Positions 17,473-26,154 of a stretch of DNA of 64,000 bases are shown in pieces. Below the pieces are notes generated by a model. It was not told where the DNA came from, made no database searches, and saw nothing but the letters and a program-made list of their open reading frames with translations. This DNA comes from Halomonas sp. 1513 (GTDB lineage Bacteria > Pseudomonadota > Gammaproteobacteria > Pseudomonadales > Halomonadaceae). Numbering within the stretch: position 1 is the first letter of the stretch; every line of letters starts with the position of its first letter. The DNA is taken from assembly GCA_001971685.1 (NCBI GenBank), contig CP019326.1, positions 3,162,001 to 3,226,000 of the forward strand. Reading direction: 5' to 3'. The translations under genes and the position numbers were made by a program.

Positions 17473-18954
17473 CTAGCTCCCTGATACAGATCCCAGGGCA
17501 CCCAGGCAGTAGTACTTGGTCTCCAGGTACTCATCGATACCGGTGATGCCGCCTTCGCGGCCCAGGCCCGACTGCTTGACGCCGCCGAACGGCACCGGCG
17601 GGCCGGTCATCTTCACCGAATTGACGCTGACCATGCCGAACTCCAGAGCGCGCAGCAGCTTCCAGATGCGGCGGATGTCGTGGGTATAGACGTAGGCCGC
17701 CAGGCCGTACTCGGTGTCGTTGGCCATCTCGATGACCTGGTCGTCGTCGGCATAGGCGGTAATCCCCGCCACCGGCGCGAAGTTCTCCTCGCGCCACACC
17801 TGCATCTGCGGTGTCACCCCGGTGAGCAGCACCGGCATGAAGAAGTTGGGACCCGGCGCCTGGCTCTGGTCGCCGGCGACCAGGGTCGCACCGCGGGACA
17901 GGGCGTCGTCGACGATGCTCGCGGCCTTGTCCACCGCCTGGCCGTGAATCAGCGGGCCGAGGTCGACCTCGCTGTGCAGCCCATTGCCGACGGTCAGCGC
18001 CGCCATGCGCTCGGCAAAGTGCTCGACGAACGCATCGTGGATCGATTCGTGGACCAGGATGCGATTGGCCGCCAGGCAGTCCTGCCCCGCCGTCTGGAAC
18101 TTGGCGGCCACCGCCGCCAGCGCGGCTTCCTTGGGGTCCATGTCGGGGCCGACGATAAACGGCGCGTTGCCACCCAGCTCCAGCGACACCCGCTTGACGG
18201 TGCCGGCACACTGCTCGAGCAGCAGCCGCCCAACGCGGGTCGACCCGGTGAAGGACAGCGCCTTGACCCGCTCCTCGGCGCACAGGATCTTTGAGACTTC
18301 GGGCGGGTCGCCGAGCACCACGTTGAAGACTCCGGCAGGAATGCTGGCGCGCTCGGCCAGCTCGGCCAGCGCCAGCGCCGTGAACGGCGTCTCATTGGCC
18401 GGCTTGACGATCACCGGGCAGCCGGCGGCCAGGGCCGCCGCAGCCTTGCGGGTGATCATCGCCAGCGGGAAGTTCCACGGCGTGATCAGCGCGGCGATGC
18501 CCACCGGCTCCTTGAGCGTGCCGAGTGCGGCGTTGGGAATATGGCTGGGAATGGTCTCGCCGAAGGTGCGCTTGCCCTCCTCGGCGAACCAGCGCACGAA
18601 GCTCGCGCCGTACTCGACCTCGCCGCGGGCATCCGGCATCGGCTTGCCCTGCTCCAGGCTCATCAGCGTCGCCAGGTCCTCGCGATGGGCCTGCAGCAGG
18701 TCGTACCAGGCCAGCAGGCGCTCGCAGCGCTCGTCGGCGCGCAGCGCGCGCCAGTGGACGAAGGCCGCCTCGGCGGCATCCACCGCACCGCGGATCTGGT
18801 CGGCCTCGAGCAGCGGGATGTGGCCCAGCACCTCGCCGGTGGCGGGGTCGGTCACCGCCTCGTCGCGGCCACCGTCACCGTAGGTCCACTTGCCGTCGAT
18901 ATAGGCATGCTGACGAAACAGGCGTGGATCTTCGAGCTTGATGGACTGGGTCAT
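17473..18954 (-). CDS. doeC: Aspartate-semialdehyde dehydrogenase of ectoine catabolism (DoeC), succinate-semialdehyde dehydrogenase-like
   Basis: A 493-residue aldehyde dehydrogenase superfamily enzyme. It has ITPWNFPLAMITRK, the catalytic Glu259 in SLELGGNAPF and the nucleophile Cys293 in FQTAGQDCLAANR. Family relatives are annotated as succinate-semialdehyde dehydrogenase; DoeC of Halomonas elongata oxidises aspartate semialdehyde to aspartate. The start MTQSIKLEDP has GGGGGAGG just upstream. It lies between the long decarboxylase gene and doeD in the same direction. In H. elongata doeX is followed directly by doeC; here four genes lie between them. Confidence 0.87.
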   Translation of the reverse strand: MTQSIKLEDPRLFRQHAYIDGKWTYGDGGRDEAVTDPATGEVLGHIPLLEADQIRGAVDAAEAAFVHWRALRADERCERLLAWYDLLQAHREDLATLMSLEQGKPMPDARGEVEYGASFVRWFAEEGKRTFGETIPSHIPNAALGTLKEPVGIAALITPWNFPLAMITRKAAAALAAGCPVIVKPANETPFTALALAELAERASIPAGVFNVVLGDPPEVSKILCAEERVKALSFTGSTRVGRLLLEQCAGTVKRVSLELGGNAPFIVGPDMDPKEAALAAVAAKFQTAGQDCLAANRILVHESIHDAFVEHFAERMAALTVGNGLHSEVDLGPLIHGQAVDKAASIVDDALSRGATLVAGDQSQAPGPNFFMPVLLTGVTPQMQVWREENFAPVAGITAYADDDQVIEMANDTEYGLAAYVYTHDIRRIWKLLRALEFGMVSVNSVKMTGPPVPFGGVKQSGLGREGGITGIDEYLETKYYCLGALGSVSGS

Positions 18955-19145
18955 GGGACACCTCCCCCTGTCGCGCCGGCACGTGCTGATCACGCGCCCG
19001 GCATTGGCAAAACGTGTCGCGAGCGGCCGGGGCCGCTCGCTGCATGCCTACAGGGTACCGCCCCGGCGGCGGCGAGACTTTTCGTTCGCCGCCGCGGGAG
19101 ATGCGGTTTTTTTTGTCTCAGCCCGGGGAAAACCAGAATTTTCTG
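18955..19145. promoter_or_regulatory. Gap upstream of doeC with two strong hairpins
   Basis: The 191-bp gap contains GCGAGCGGCC/GGCCGCTCGC (19019-19040) and CGGCGGCGA/TCGCCGCCG (19067-19094), plus an eight-T run at 19107-19114 on the plus strand. The hairpins may terminate or process the message between the decarboxylase gene and doeC. A doeC promoter here is possible but no clear box was seen. Confidence 0.4.
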
Positions 19146-21929
19146 TCAGTCACACCCCTGCTCGGTATCCGCCAGCGCCGCCTCGGTGAACACGATCAAC
19201 CCAAGCTCCGGGCGATAGCCGTGGATCTCCTTGACGTCGAGGGCCTGCAGGAAGCGCAGGATCTCGGCGCTGATCACCTGCCCGGGTACCAGCACCGGGA
19301 AGCCCGGCGGATAGGGAATCACGAAGCTCGCCGAGACCACCTCGCGACCGGCCTGCATCTCGGCCTGCAGCGCACCGTTGTCGAACCGCAGGTACTCGGT
19401 GTTCTCCTCGTCGTAGCTGAGGAAGTAGGCGCGACGGATATCCCCTTCGGGACTGTCGACCAAGGGCCGGAAGGCCGTATGGAAGCGGCTGAAGTCGGGC
19501 AGCGGCGGCAGCTCCTGGGTCAGCGACTTGATCTGGTGCTCGATGATCTTGCGCTCGGGCCGGCTGCTATCTTCCCAGCGCCGGTCGAAGGACTTGGCCA
19601 GCTTGATCAGCACGTCGAGCAGGTAGGCGATGGAGCCGCGGGTAGTGCCGATATTGGTCATGAACAGCACGGTATTGCGCGAGGTCTTGTTGATCTGAAT
19701 ACCGAACTTGTTCATCAGGTACTCGTTCTTGAACGCATCGCCGTCGATCCCGGTCTTGCCGATCGCCATGGTGATACGGCTGGGGTCGACGACGAACTCA
19801 TCGTGGGCCCAGGCCTCCTCCATCTTGTTCCAGCCGGTGTTGGGATCGTAGAAGGTGTCGACGCCGGACTGGCGGTACTCCAGCGGGATCATGTCACTGT
19901 TCTTGAGCACCTCGAAGTACTTGAGCAGCAGCGGGTTGGTGTAAAGCTGCTCGCGCAGCGACAGCGCCGTCTCGACCTGGGCATGCACCAGCTCGAAGCC
20001 CTCCATCTCGGCCTGCATGCGCCCCACGTCCAGGGACGCCACGATCTGGTAGTTGGGTGAGGTCGAGGTGTGGGTCATGTAGGCCTCGTGGAACGGCCCC
20101 TCGACTTTCTGCCGGAAGTCCTGGTCGTGAACATGGATCATCGAGCCCTGGCGCAGTGAGGTCAGGGTCTTGTGGGTCGAGTGGGTAGCATAGGCACGCA
20201 CTCGCACCTCGTCCGGGTCGGGCAGCAGGCGTTGCTCGAGCCAGGTAGCGTCATCCTCCGGATCGCACTGATCGAACTCGGCCTTCCAGGCGGCGTACTC
20301 CTCGCGGTAGGCGTCGCTGCGGTAGCGGTCGAGCAGGGTGCGCGCCGCGTGCATGGCGGTGCGCGGCCGATAGGTGGGGTTGAAGGTGGCAAAAGCGAAC
20401 CACGCCTCGTCCCACAGGAATACCAGGTCGGGCTTGATCGCCAGGCACTCCTCCATTACCCGGCGCACGTTGTAGACCACGCCGTCGAAGGTGCAGTTGG
20501 TGAGCAGCAGCATCTTGACCTTGTGCAGCTGGCCCGAGCGCTTGAGCGCCAGCAGCGTCTTCTTGATCTCCTTGAGCGGCACCGCGCCGTACATCGAGTA
20601 GTCGTTGAGCGGGTAGGAGTCGAGGTAGGCGACGTGGGCGCCGGCCAGCACCATGCCGTAGTGGTGCGACTTGTGGCAGTCGCGGTCGATCAGCACGATG
20701 TCGCGGGGCTTGACCAGCGCCTGGACCACGATCTTGTTGGCGGTGGAGGTGCCGTTGGTGACGAAGAAGCTCTGCCGCGCCCCGAAGGCACGCGCGGCAT
20801 ACTCCTGGGCTTTCTTGATCGGCCCGTAGGGCTGCAGCAACGAGTCGAGCCCGCCGGAGGTCGCCGAGGTCTCGGCGAGGAAGATATTGATGCCGTAGAA
20901 GTCGATCATCTGGCCCGCCCAGTGCGAGCGGGTCACCGACTTGCCCCGCGAGATGGGCATGGCGTGGAAGACCCCGGTGGGCTTCTTGCTGTACTCGCGC
21001 AGGGCATCGAAGAACGGCGTGCGGTAGCGGTCATCGATGGCACGCAGGATGGTGTGATGCTGTTCGATGTAGTCGGTCTCGCGGTAGAAGATCCGGTTGA
21101 AGTGGCGGATATCCTGGCTGGCGGTGGCCTCGACGTCGCCGCTGGTGACCAGGAACTGGTCGATCTCCGGGCGGATCTCGCGAATCATCGAGCTGAGCAG
21201 GATGCTGCGCTCGGCCTCGGATTTGCTCTCCAGCTCACTCTCCGACAGCCCCTCCAGATAGTTGCGCAGGGCGCTGAGGTTGTACTTCGACTTGTAGGGG
21301 AACTCGTAGCGGATCAAGCAGGCCTGGATATTGGGATTGACCAGGATCGCGATCAGGGCATCCTCGAAGCTGCGTACCGTAACCACGTCGTAGACGAAGC
21401 GGTCTTCGGGGCGGCGCAGGTTGTGGAAGGCCTCGCGCACCACCTCCTCTTCCTGCACCGACATGGCGTCGACGATCAGCAGCTCGAAGTAGGGCTGCGA
21501 CGAACTGTTGGAGGCCGGATGACCCCGGCGCAGCTGAGCCAGGGCGTCGAGCGCCTCGAGATCCTCGGCGCCTGCGTCGGATTCGCTGAGATCGACGTTA
21601 CGGCGGCGGTAGGACTCGCTGATCAGTGCCCGCACCAGGCGCTTGACCACTTTCTCCAGCAGTGAATACTCCTCGCGGTCGAACAGCGACCAGAGATGGC
21701 GAAAATCCTCCTTGGACGGGAAGGCGTGATAGTCCTCGATGATCTCCAGGCGAGTGAGCTTGACGTCGACCGCCTTGACCAGCTTGCGCACCTGAGCCTC
21801 ATCGCTGAGACGCACCAGCTTGCCCAGGTCGCGCTTGAGAGCATTCCAGGTGTCGGCCCGCAGCTGCGAGATCTTGTGGTAGAAGCCCAGCGCTGTGTAC
21901 GGAGTATCCGACTCGGTTATCTCACTCAT
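19146..21929 (-). CDS. Orn/Lys/Arg-type PLP decarboxylase, long form
   Basis: A 927-residue fold-type I decarboxylase. The N-terminal region (about 1-315) includes a response-regulator-like wing domain. The PLP domain has the cofactor Lys587 in YATHSTHKTLTSLRQG, Asp507 in VFLWDEAWFAFA and RDCHKSHHYG. Inducible enzymes such as AdiA or LdcI have about 710-755 residues, so this protein has about 170 extra, mostly N-terminal. It should decarboxylate a basic amino acid to a diamine; Orn, Lys, Arg and 2,4-diaminobutyrate are all possible. Its ATG overlaps the C45 gene by 8 bp, so the two are translationally coupled. Confidence 0.85.
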   Translation of the reverse strand: MSEITESDTPYTALGFYHKISQLRADTWNALKRDLGKLVRLSDEAQVRKLVKAVDVKLTRLEIIEDYHAFPSKEDFRHLWSLFDREEYSLLEKVVKRLVRALISESYRRRNVDLSESDAGAEDLEALDALAQLRRGHPASNSSSQPYFELLIVDAMSVQEEEVVREAFHNLRRPEDRFVYDVVTVRSFEDALIAILVNPNIQACLIRYEFPYKSKYNLSALRNYLEGLSESELESKSEAERSILLSSMIREIRPEIDQFLVTSGDVEATASQDIRHFNRIFYRETDYIEQHHTILRAIDDRYRTPFFDALREYSKKPTGVFHAMPISRGKSVTRSHWAGQMIDFYGINIFLAETSATSGGLDSLLQPYGPIKKAQEYAARAFGARQSFFVTNGTSTANKIVVQALVKPRDIVLIDRDCHKSHHYGMVLAGAHVAYLDSYPLNDYSMYGAVPLKEIKKTLLALKRSGQLHKVKMLLLTNCTFDGVVYNVRRVMEECLAIKPDLVFLWDEAWFAFATFNPTYRPRTAMHAARTLLDRYRSDAYREEYAAWKAEFDQCDPEDDATWLEQRLLPDPDEVRVRAYATHSTHKTLTSLRQGSMIHVHDQDFRQKVEGPFHEAYMTHTSTSPNYQIVASLDVGRMQAEMEGFELVHAQVETALSLREQLYTNPLLLKYFEVLKNSDMIPLEYRQSGVDTFYDPNTGWNKMEEAWAHDEFVVDPSRITMAIGKTGIDGDAFKNEYLMNKFGIQINKTSRNTVLFMTNIGTTRGSIAYLLDVLIKLAKSFDRRWEDSSRPERKIIEHQIKSLTQELPPLPDFSRFHTAFRPLVDSPEGDIRRAYFLSYDEENTEYLRFDNGALQAEMQAGREVVSASFVIPYPPGFPVLVPGQVISAEILRFLQALDVKEIHGYRPELGLIVFTEAALADTEQGCD

Positions 21930-22950
21930 TGTAATGTCCCGTCCTGTTGCCCTCAGCCGCCCGCTGCGTGCGGCTGCCGTAGTGGATCGTCAACTGCTGC
22001 TCCCGCGGGTCGGCAAACGACATCGCCAGCGTCGCCCCGGGCCAGAAGAAGCTGGCCCGCCCCTCCTCCGGGTGGTAGACCGCGGTATAGATAGTGCCCA
22101 GGCCGCGCCGATAGTCGCGGCGAAACAGCGGCGGCGCGAAGAATGCCGACACCAGGCGCTGTTCGGTGGTGGCCTCGTCGGCGACCAGGATCGACAGCTG
22201 GCGCTCGCGGATTAGCGTCTCCGAGGCCAGCGCGTGGGCGTACCACTCGATCTTCTTCTGGTGGTTGGTGGCCACCGGTATGCGTCGGATCGAGGCCGGG
22301 CGGTCCGGCGAGATCATCGCCGTGACGTAGCGCCCGCGGGCATCGCTGACGGTGATGTTGTAGGCCATGTGGGTGGGCACCCGGGCCAGCACCTCCACCG
22401 CCTCGGGGGTGGTCTCGCAGAACTCGAGGATATAGCGCAGGATGATCGGCGCGCCGAAGCCGTCGCCCACGGTGGTGCGCCCGCCAAACGCCAGCGACAC
22501 CGTCAAGCCCTGCTCGTTGATGCCGTCGAGCACGCCCCACAGGCAGTCGCTCATGGCAATCACCCGGCGACCGTTCCAGCAGCTGGCGAGGATGGTGCCC
22601 TCGCACAGCTCAGGCGGGTAGTCGTAGTTGCGCACCAGCAGGTTGGCATGGGCGTTGGCCAGCACCGCCTGGGAGCAGCCGGTGATATAGGCCGGCGGCC
22701 GATACAGGCTGAGCATGCGCGACGCCAGGTCGCCGCCGCCGGCCAGCTCGCAGAGCCGCTCGTAGGTCGGCAGCAGTTCCGGCATGTGCCGGCTGAGCGC
22801 GTTGTAGCAGGCCAGGTAGCCGGGGCGCTCGCGCTCCGTCTCCGACAGATACCAGCGCTCATAGGCCGGCCAGTGGTGGTCAAACAGCGCCTGCCACTTA
22901 GCGCCAGGCTGCGCTTCCGCGACGCTGCGAAACTCGAGCTGCTTGTTCAT
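21922..22950 (-). CDS. C45-type Ntn hydrolase / acyltransferase
   Basis: A 342-residue protein related to acyl-CoA:6-aminopenicillanate acyltransferase (peptidase C45). The segment YITGCSQAVLANAHANLLVR followed by NYDYPP matches the autoprocessing site: cleavage before Cys92 would free the N-terminal nucleophile, leaving a 91-residue propeptide. Downstream elements MSDCLWGVLDGINEQGLTVSL, given here only as a landmark, fit the family. It may hydrolyse or transfer an acyl group on an amine or peptide. It is 5 bp from the ATP-grasp gene and overlaps the decarboxylase gene by 8 bp. The substrate is unknown. Confidence 0.8.
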   Translation of the reverse strand: MNKQLEFRSVAEAQPGAKWQALFDHHWPAYERWYLSETERERPGYLACYNALSRHMPELLPTYERLCELAGGGDLASRMLSLYRPPAYITGCSQAVLANAHANLLVRNYDYPPELCEGTILASCWNGRRVIAMSDCLWGVLDGINEQGLTVSLAFGGRTTVGDGFGAPIILRYILEFCETTPEAVEVLARVPTHMAYNITVSDARGRYVTAMISPDRPASIRRIPVATNHQKKIEWYAHALASETLIRERQLSILVADEATTEQRLVSAFFAPPLFRRDYRRGLGTIYTAVYHPEEGRASFFWPGATLAMSFADPREQQLTIHYGSRTQRAAEGNRTGHYNE

Positions 22951-22955
22951 GGCAC

Positions 22956-24422
22956 CTACAGAATCTTGAAGTTGCCGCCGCCGATGGCGTGGCTGACGGC
23001 GACCTCCTCGACCACCGGGTCCTGCAGCGCCTGACCGGCAAACTGCCCGCGTATGCCCTCGATCCAGGCCTTGGCGCGCTCGTTGAGCTGGAAATCGTCG
23101 TCCATCAGCCGGCCACGGGTGATCAGGATGCCCAGGTCGGCGCCCTCGTAGCGGAAATCACCGACACCGCTGATACGCACGAAGAAGGCTTCCTGCTCGC
23201 TCTCCGCGGCGTGGGGATGATAGCTGTAGTGGTCGTAGTCGATACTGCCGTCGGCGGCCATCTTCCAGACCCCTGACTGTGGCGCCTGGGTCAACAGGTC
23301 GATGCTCTCGTCGGTGTGCTTGATGACCAGCTGGCTCCAGCTGTCGATGCTGTCGGGATGCGCCCAGCGCTCGTTGATCTCGGCGATGTCGATATCGAAC
23401 TCGACGTCGGAGAATTCCAGCAGGTGGAACAGGAACAGCGGCACGTCGGAGTGGGCAAAGGCGGCCACGTTGGTCAGCGAGCTGGCCCCGGTGACCCGCG
23501 GGTTGAGCTCGCCGAGGAAGACTTCTTCGGTGTCCATGTCGATCAGGAAGTCGAGCTCGAAGTAGCCGCGATAGCCCTCGTCGCGCAGTGCCTCGCCGAA
23601 CTTGAAGGTGTACTCGCGAGCCTTGTCGCGCACTTCCTGGCTGAAGGCACCGGCGAACATCTCGTTGCCGCACCAGCCACCCTTGTAGGGAGTCAGGGTC
23701 TTGAAGCCCACCAGCTCGGTCATCAGCGGCCCCACTACGGTGCCGCAGCGGGTGGTACAGGCCTCGATGGCCGACCCGCGGCAGTTGATGCGCTTCATGA
23801 TCTTGACCTCGGGCTCGGCCTCGATCTCTTCGGCGTACTTATAGTACTCGTCCTCATTGGAGACGAAGAAGGTGGTGTGCCCGGAGTCGCCGTAGGCGGA
23901 CTGGATCACCAGGTCCTGGGTGCCCAGCTCGGCGCTGACCTCCTGCAGATGCGCATAGCTGTCGACCTTGGCCAGCACGTTGGGCACGCTGGGCACGCCG
24001 ACCTTGTTGCCAATGCGCACGGTCTCGATCTTGTTGTCCATGCGCGAGCGCAGCTCTGCAGGCGGGAAAGCGACCTTGAGGCCGAGCTGCTCGCACACCT
24101 CTTCGGTGTGCTCGTCGAACATCAGGAAGGTCGCGGTGCCTTCGCCGCCGCGGGTCTTGAGGAAGTCGATGACTTCCTTGTGCTCGAGCAGGTAGTTGTT
24201 GATGTCCTCGATGCTCTCGAAATCCCGGGGAAACTTCTCCTTGGGCACGAAGACGTTCTTCTGGCGTCCGTCGAAACAATCGATGTAGTTGATATGACGA
24301 AAGTTGCCCACCCAGTCGCCGATACCCAGCAGATTGAAGTTGGTCGCCGAGACGAAATAGATCGGTGTCTTATTATTGTGAAAATAGCGACGAACATCGG
24401 AAATGCTTGTGATCTTGTTCAT
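22956..24422 (-). CDS. ATP-grasp ligase (biotin carboxylase-like fold)
   Basis: A 488-residue ATP-grasp enzyme. The metal-binding residues are Glu289/Asp291 in GYFELDFLID and Glu305-Asn307 in FLGELNPRVTGAS; LVIQSAYGDSGHTTFF is the ATP loop region. There is no biotin carrier domain or lipoyl site nearby, so the biotin carboxylase label is only by fold. It probably forms an amide or peptide bond between a carboxylate and an amine. The start MNKITSISDV has AAGGAG at 7 bases; an in-frame ATG at 24566 would add 48 unrelated residues. Confidence 0.83.
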   Translation of the reverse strand: MNKITSISDVRRYFHNNKTPIYFVSATNFNLLGIGDWVGNFRHINYIDCFDGRQKNVFVPKEKFPRDFESIEDINNYLLEHKEVIDFLKTRGGEGTATFLMFDEHTEEVCEQLGLKVAFPPAELRSRMDNKIETVRIGNKVGVPSVPNVLAKVDSYAHLQEVSAELGTQDLVIQSAYGDSGHTTFFVSNEDEYYKYAEEIEAEPEVKIMKRINCRGSAIEACTTRCGTVVGPLMTELVGFKTLTPYKGGWCGNEMFAGAFSQEVRDKAREYTFKFGEALRDEGYRGYFELDFLIDMDTEEVFLGELNPRVTGASSLTNVAAFAHSDVPLFLFHLLEFSDVEFDIDIAEINERWAHPDSIDSWSQLVIKHTDESIDLLTQAPQSGVWKMAADGSIDYDHYSYHPHAAESEQEAFFVRISGVGDFRYEGADLGILITRGRLMDDDFQLNERAKAWIEGIRGQFAGQALQDPVVEEVAVSHAIGGGNFKIL

Positions 24423-24602
24423 TTCTCTTGCTCCTTGGCGAGGTCCTGCCCGATGGATGGTCTGGGACGACTCGGCCGCGGCAGGCGGCGAGTCCTGGCG
24501 GCCGTCCCCCGGAGCGGACAGCTGCATGAACAGTTGACGCAGCTGGTAGATGATCCTGTTCAACATCGCGAGGCTCTCCCTAGTGCTGCGCCAGCGGCGC
24601 GA

Positions 24603-25478
24603 TCAAATATCGTGATGGCCATTATCGGGCCGGCGCGGCTTGACCAGTGGCCCGAGCGTGTCGAGGTACGGTGTCGGCGCGTTCTCGCTGCGGTAGACGC
24701 CGAAGTCGACGCTGCGATCGCGGAAGCTCTTGAGCGGCTGGCCGAGACAGCGCAGACCCACTTCGCGCTCGCGGCGTACCCGGTTGAGGTCGATCTCCAC
24801 CGGGATGATCTCCTCGCCAGTGCCGGACTGGTGAATCACGTCACCGGCCGGGCCGACCACGATCGAGCGGCCGTTGCCCATCGCTCCGGTACCGTTGATG
24901 TCGAAGAAGTAGCACTGATTGATCGCCGCATTGGTGCGCGCAATGGAGAGTTCGATATCGCGGTCGATGGTGTCGGTCATGGTCGGGTGCAGTATCACTT
25001 CGGCGCCCATCGCCGCCAGGGTGCGGGTGGTTTCGGGGAACCACATGTCGTAGCAGATCGACACCCCGAAGCGGCCTACCTGAGGCACGTCGAAGACCAC
25101 GAACTCGCTGCCGCCCTCGACGCCCTCCTCGAAGGGCCGGAACGGAAACATCTTGCGGTAGCGCGCCACTACCTGCCCCTGAGGGTTGATCACGCTGAGG
25201 GTGTTGTAGACCTTGTCGCCCTCGCGCTCGAACATCGAGCCGGGAATCAGCCAGATGCGATGCTCCTCGGCCAACTGGCAGAACATCGCCTCCATGTTGC
25301 TGGGCATCGGCTCGGCGTGGTGGGTGGAGGCACCGTTGGCCACCAGCTCGCTGAATAGCACCATCTGCACGTTGGGAAAGCGCGCCATCAGCAGGTTGAT
25401 GCGATGGCGCATGGCATCGGTGTTGTCACCGTGGTGCAGGGCATGCAGTTGTACCCCGGCAATCGTGAAATAGGACAT
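24603..25478 (-). CDS. Carbon-nitrogen hydrolase (nitrilase superfamily amidase)
   Basis: A 291-residue nitrilase-fold enzyme with the triad Glu44 (LFSELVANG), Lys109 (ARYRKMFPF) and Cys142 (SICYDMWFPET). Family members hydrolyse amides or N-carbamoyl amines such as N-carbamoylputrescine. The start MSYFTIAGVQ has AGAGGA upstream and is preferred to the longer frame. It is the first gene of the four-gene set between doeX and doeC and has its own 182-bp upstream gap. The substrate is not known; an amide formed by the neighbouring ligase is one possibility. Confidence 0.85.
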   Translation of the reverse strand: MSYFTIAGVQLHALHHGDNTDAMRHRINLLMARFPNVQMVLFSELVANGASTHHAEPMPSNMEAMFCQLAEEHRIWLIPGSMFEREGDKVYNTLSVINPQGQVVARYRKMFPFRPFEEGVEGGSEFVVFDVPQVGRFGVSICYDMWFPETTRTLAAMGAEVILHPTMTDTIDRDIELSIARTNAAINQCYFFDINGTGAMGNGRSIVVGPAGDVIHQSGTGEEIIPVEIDLNRVRREREVGLRCLGQPLKSFRDRSVDFGVYRSENAPTPYLDTLGPLVKPRRPDNGHHDI

Positions 25479-25601
25479 GCTGTTCCTCTCGAATGGCGAA
25501 CGCCTAGAAAAAAATGACATCGTGGGGGACTTCCCCTGCAAGGCGGTATCGCCACAACCCGCTTACCAAATCAGCTTATGCCAAATTCAGCAGACGTGTA
25601 A

Positions 25602-25614
25602 CCAACGTTAACGG
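25602..25614. promoter_or_regulatory. Palindromic motif upstream of the amidase gene, possible regulator site
   Basis: CCAACGTTAACGG, with the perfect core CGTTAACG (25606-25613), lies in the gap between doeX and the amidase gene. It could be a site for DoeX or another regulator; this is only a suggestion from symmetry and position. Confidence 0.25.
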
Positions 25615-25660
25615 CTTGACAGGAGGAAAACACGCGGTACGTATGGCGAAACGCCAGGCC

Positions 25661-26131
25661 TCAGCGGCTATCTAATTGAATTTGAGGGGCTTGTTGCTTG
25701 ACCGTCTTGGTCACGATGTAGGTGAAGTAGCGCTCGATTCCCACCTCAGAGACCAACCAGGCGTCAATTAGGCGTTGATAAGCATCGATGGAATCGGCCT
25801 CGACCTTAAGCAAATAGTCTACGCCACCGCCTACCGCCACGCACTCGCTGACCTCGGGCGTGGCATGGACCAGCGCCTCGAAACGCTGGAAGCTCTCGGC
25901 GTTGTGGGCCTTGAGCTCGACCTGCACCCACACCGGCGTGCGCTTGACCAGTACGTTGGCATTGATGCGCGCCGAATAGCCCTCGATGATGCCGGCCTTC
26001 TCGAGTCGTTTGACGCGCTCCCAGCAGGGGCTGACCGAGAGGTTGATGGACTCGGCCAGCTTCGACTTGGTGATGCGCCCATCCTGGGCCAGGATCTCGA
26101 GGATCTTCAGATCGTAGCGGTCGAGCTTCAT
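25661..26131 (-). CDS. doeX: Lrp/AsnC family regulator of ectoine catabolism (DoeX)
   Basis: A 156-residue regulator with an N-terminal winged helix (MKLDRYDLKILEILAQDGRI, then SKLAESINLSVSPCWERVKRLEKAGII given by its key parts) and a C-terminal RAM ligand domain (about 68-145) with the glycine-rich CVAVGGGVDYLL loop. In H. elongata DoeX binds DNA near doeA. It is 23 bp downstream of doeB in the same direction, the doeABX order. It may also control the four genes that follow. Confidence 0.9.
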   Translation of the reverse strand: MKLDRYDLKILEILAQDGRITKSKLAESINLSVSPCWERVKRLEKAGIIEGYSARINANVLVKRTPVWVQVELKAHNAESFQRFEALVHATPEVSECVAVGGGVDYLLKVEADSIDAYQRLIDAWLVSEVGIERYFTYIVTKTVKQQAPQIQLDSR

Positions 26132-26154
26132 GCGTTTTCCAGTGTGTGGGAGCC

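Noticed and set aside
19107..19114. Eight-T run as a terminator for a plus-strand gene
   Set aside because: No plus-strand gene ends here, and the nearest hairpin is 12 bases away, so it was not called a terminator.
24423..24566. 48-residue N-terminal extension of the ATP-grasp protein
   Set aside because: The extension has no ATP-grasp homology, and AAGGAG before 24422 marks a better start. It was not annotated as coding, although a ribosome-like site also exists before 24566.
23316..25358. 680-codon open frame on the plus strand
   Set aside because: It lies antisense across the ATP-grasp and amidase genes, which have clear motifs and ribosome sites. It is a shadow frame.
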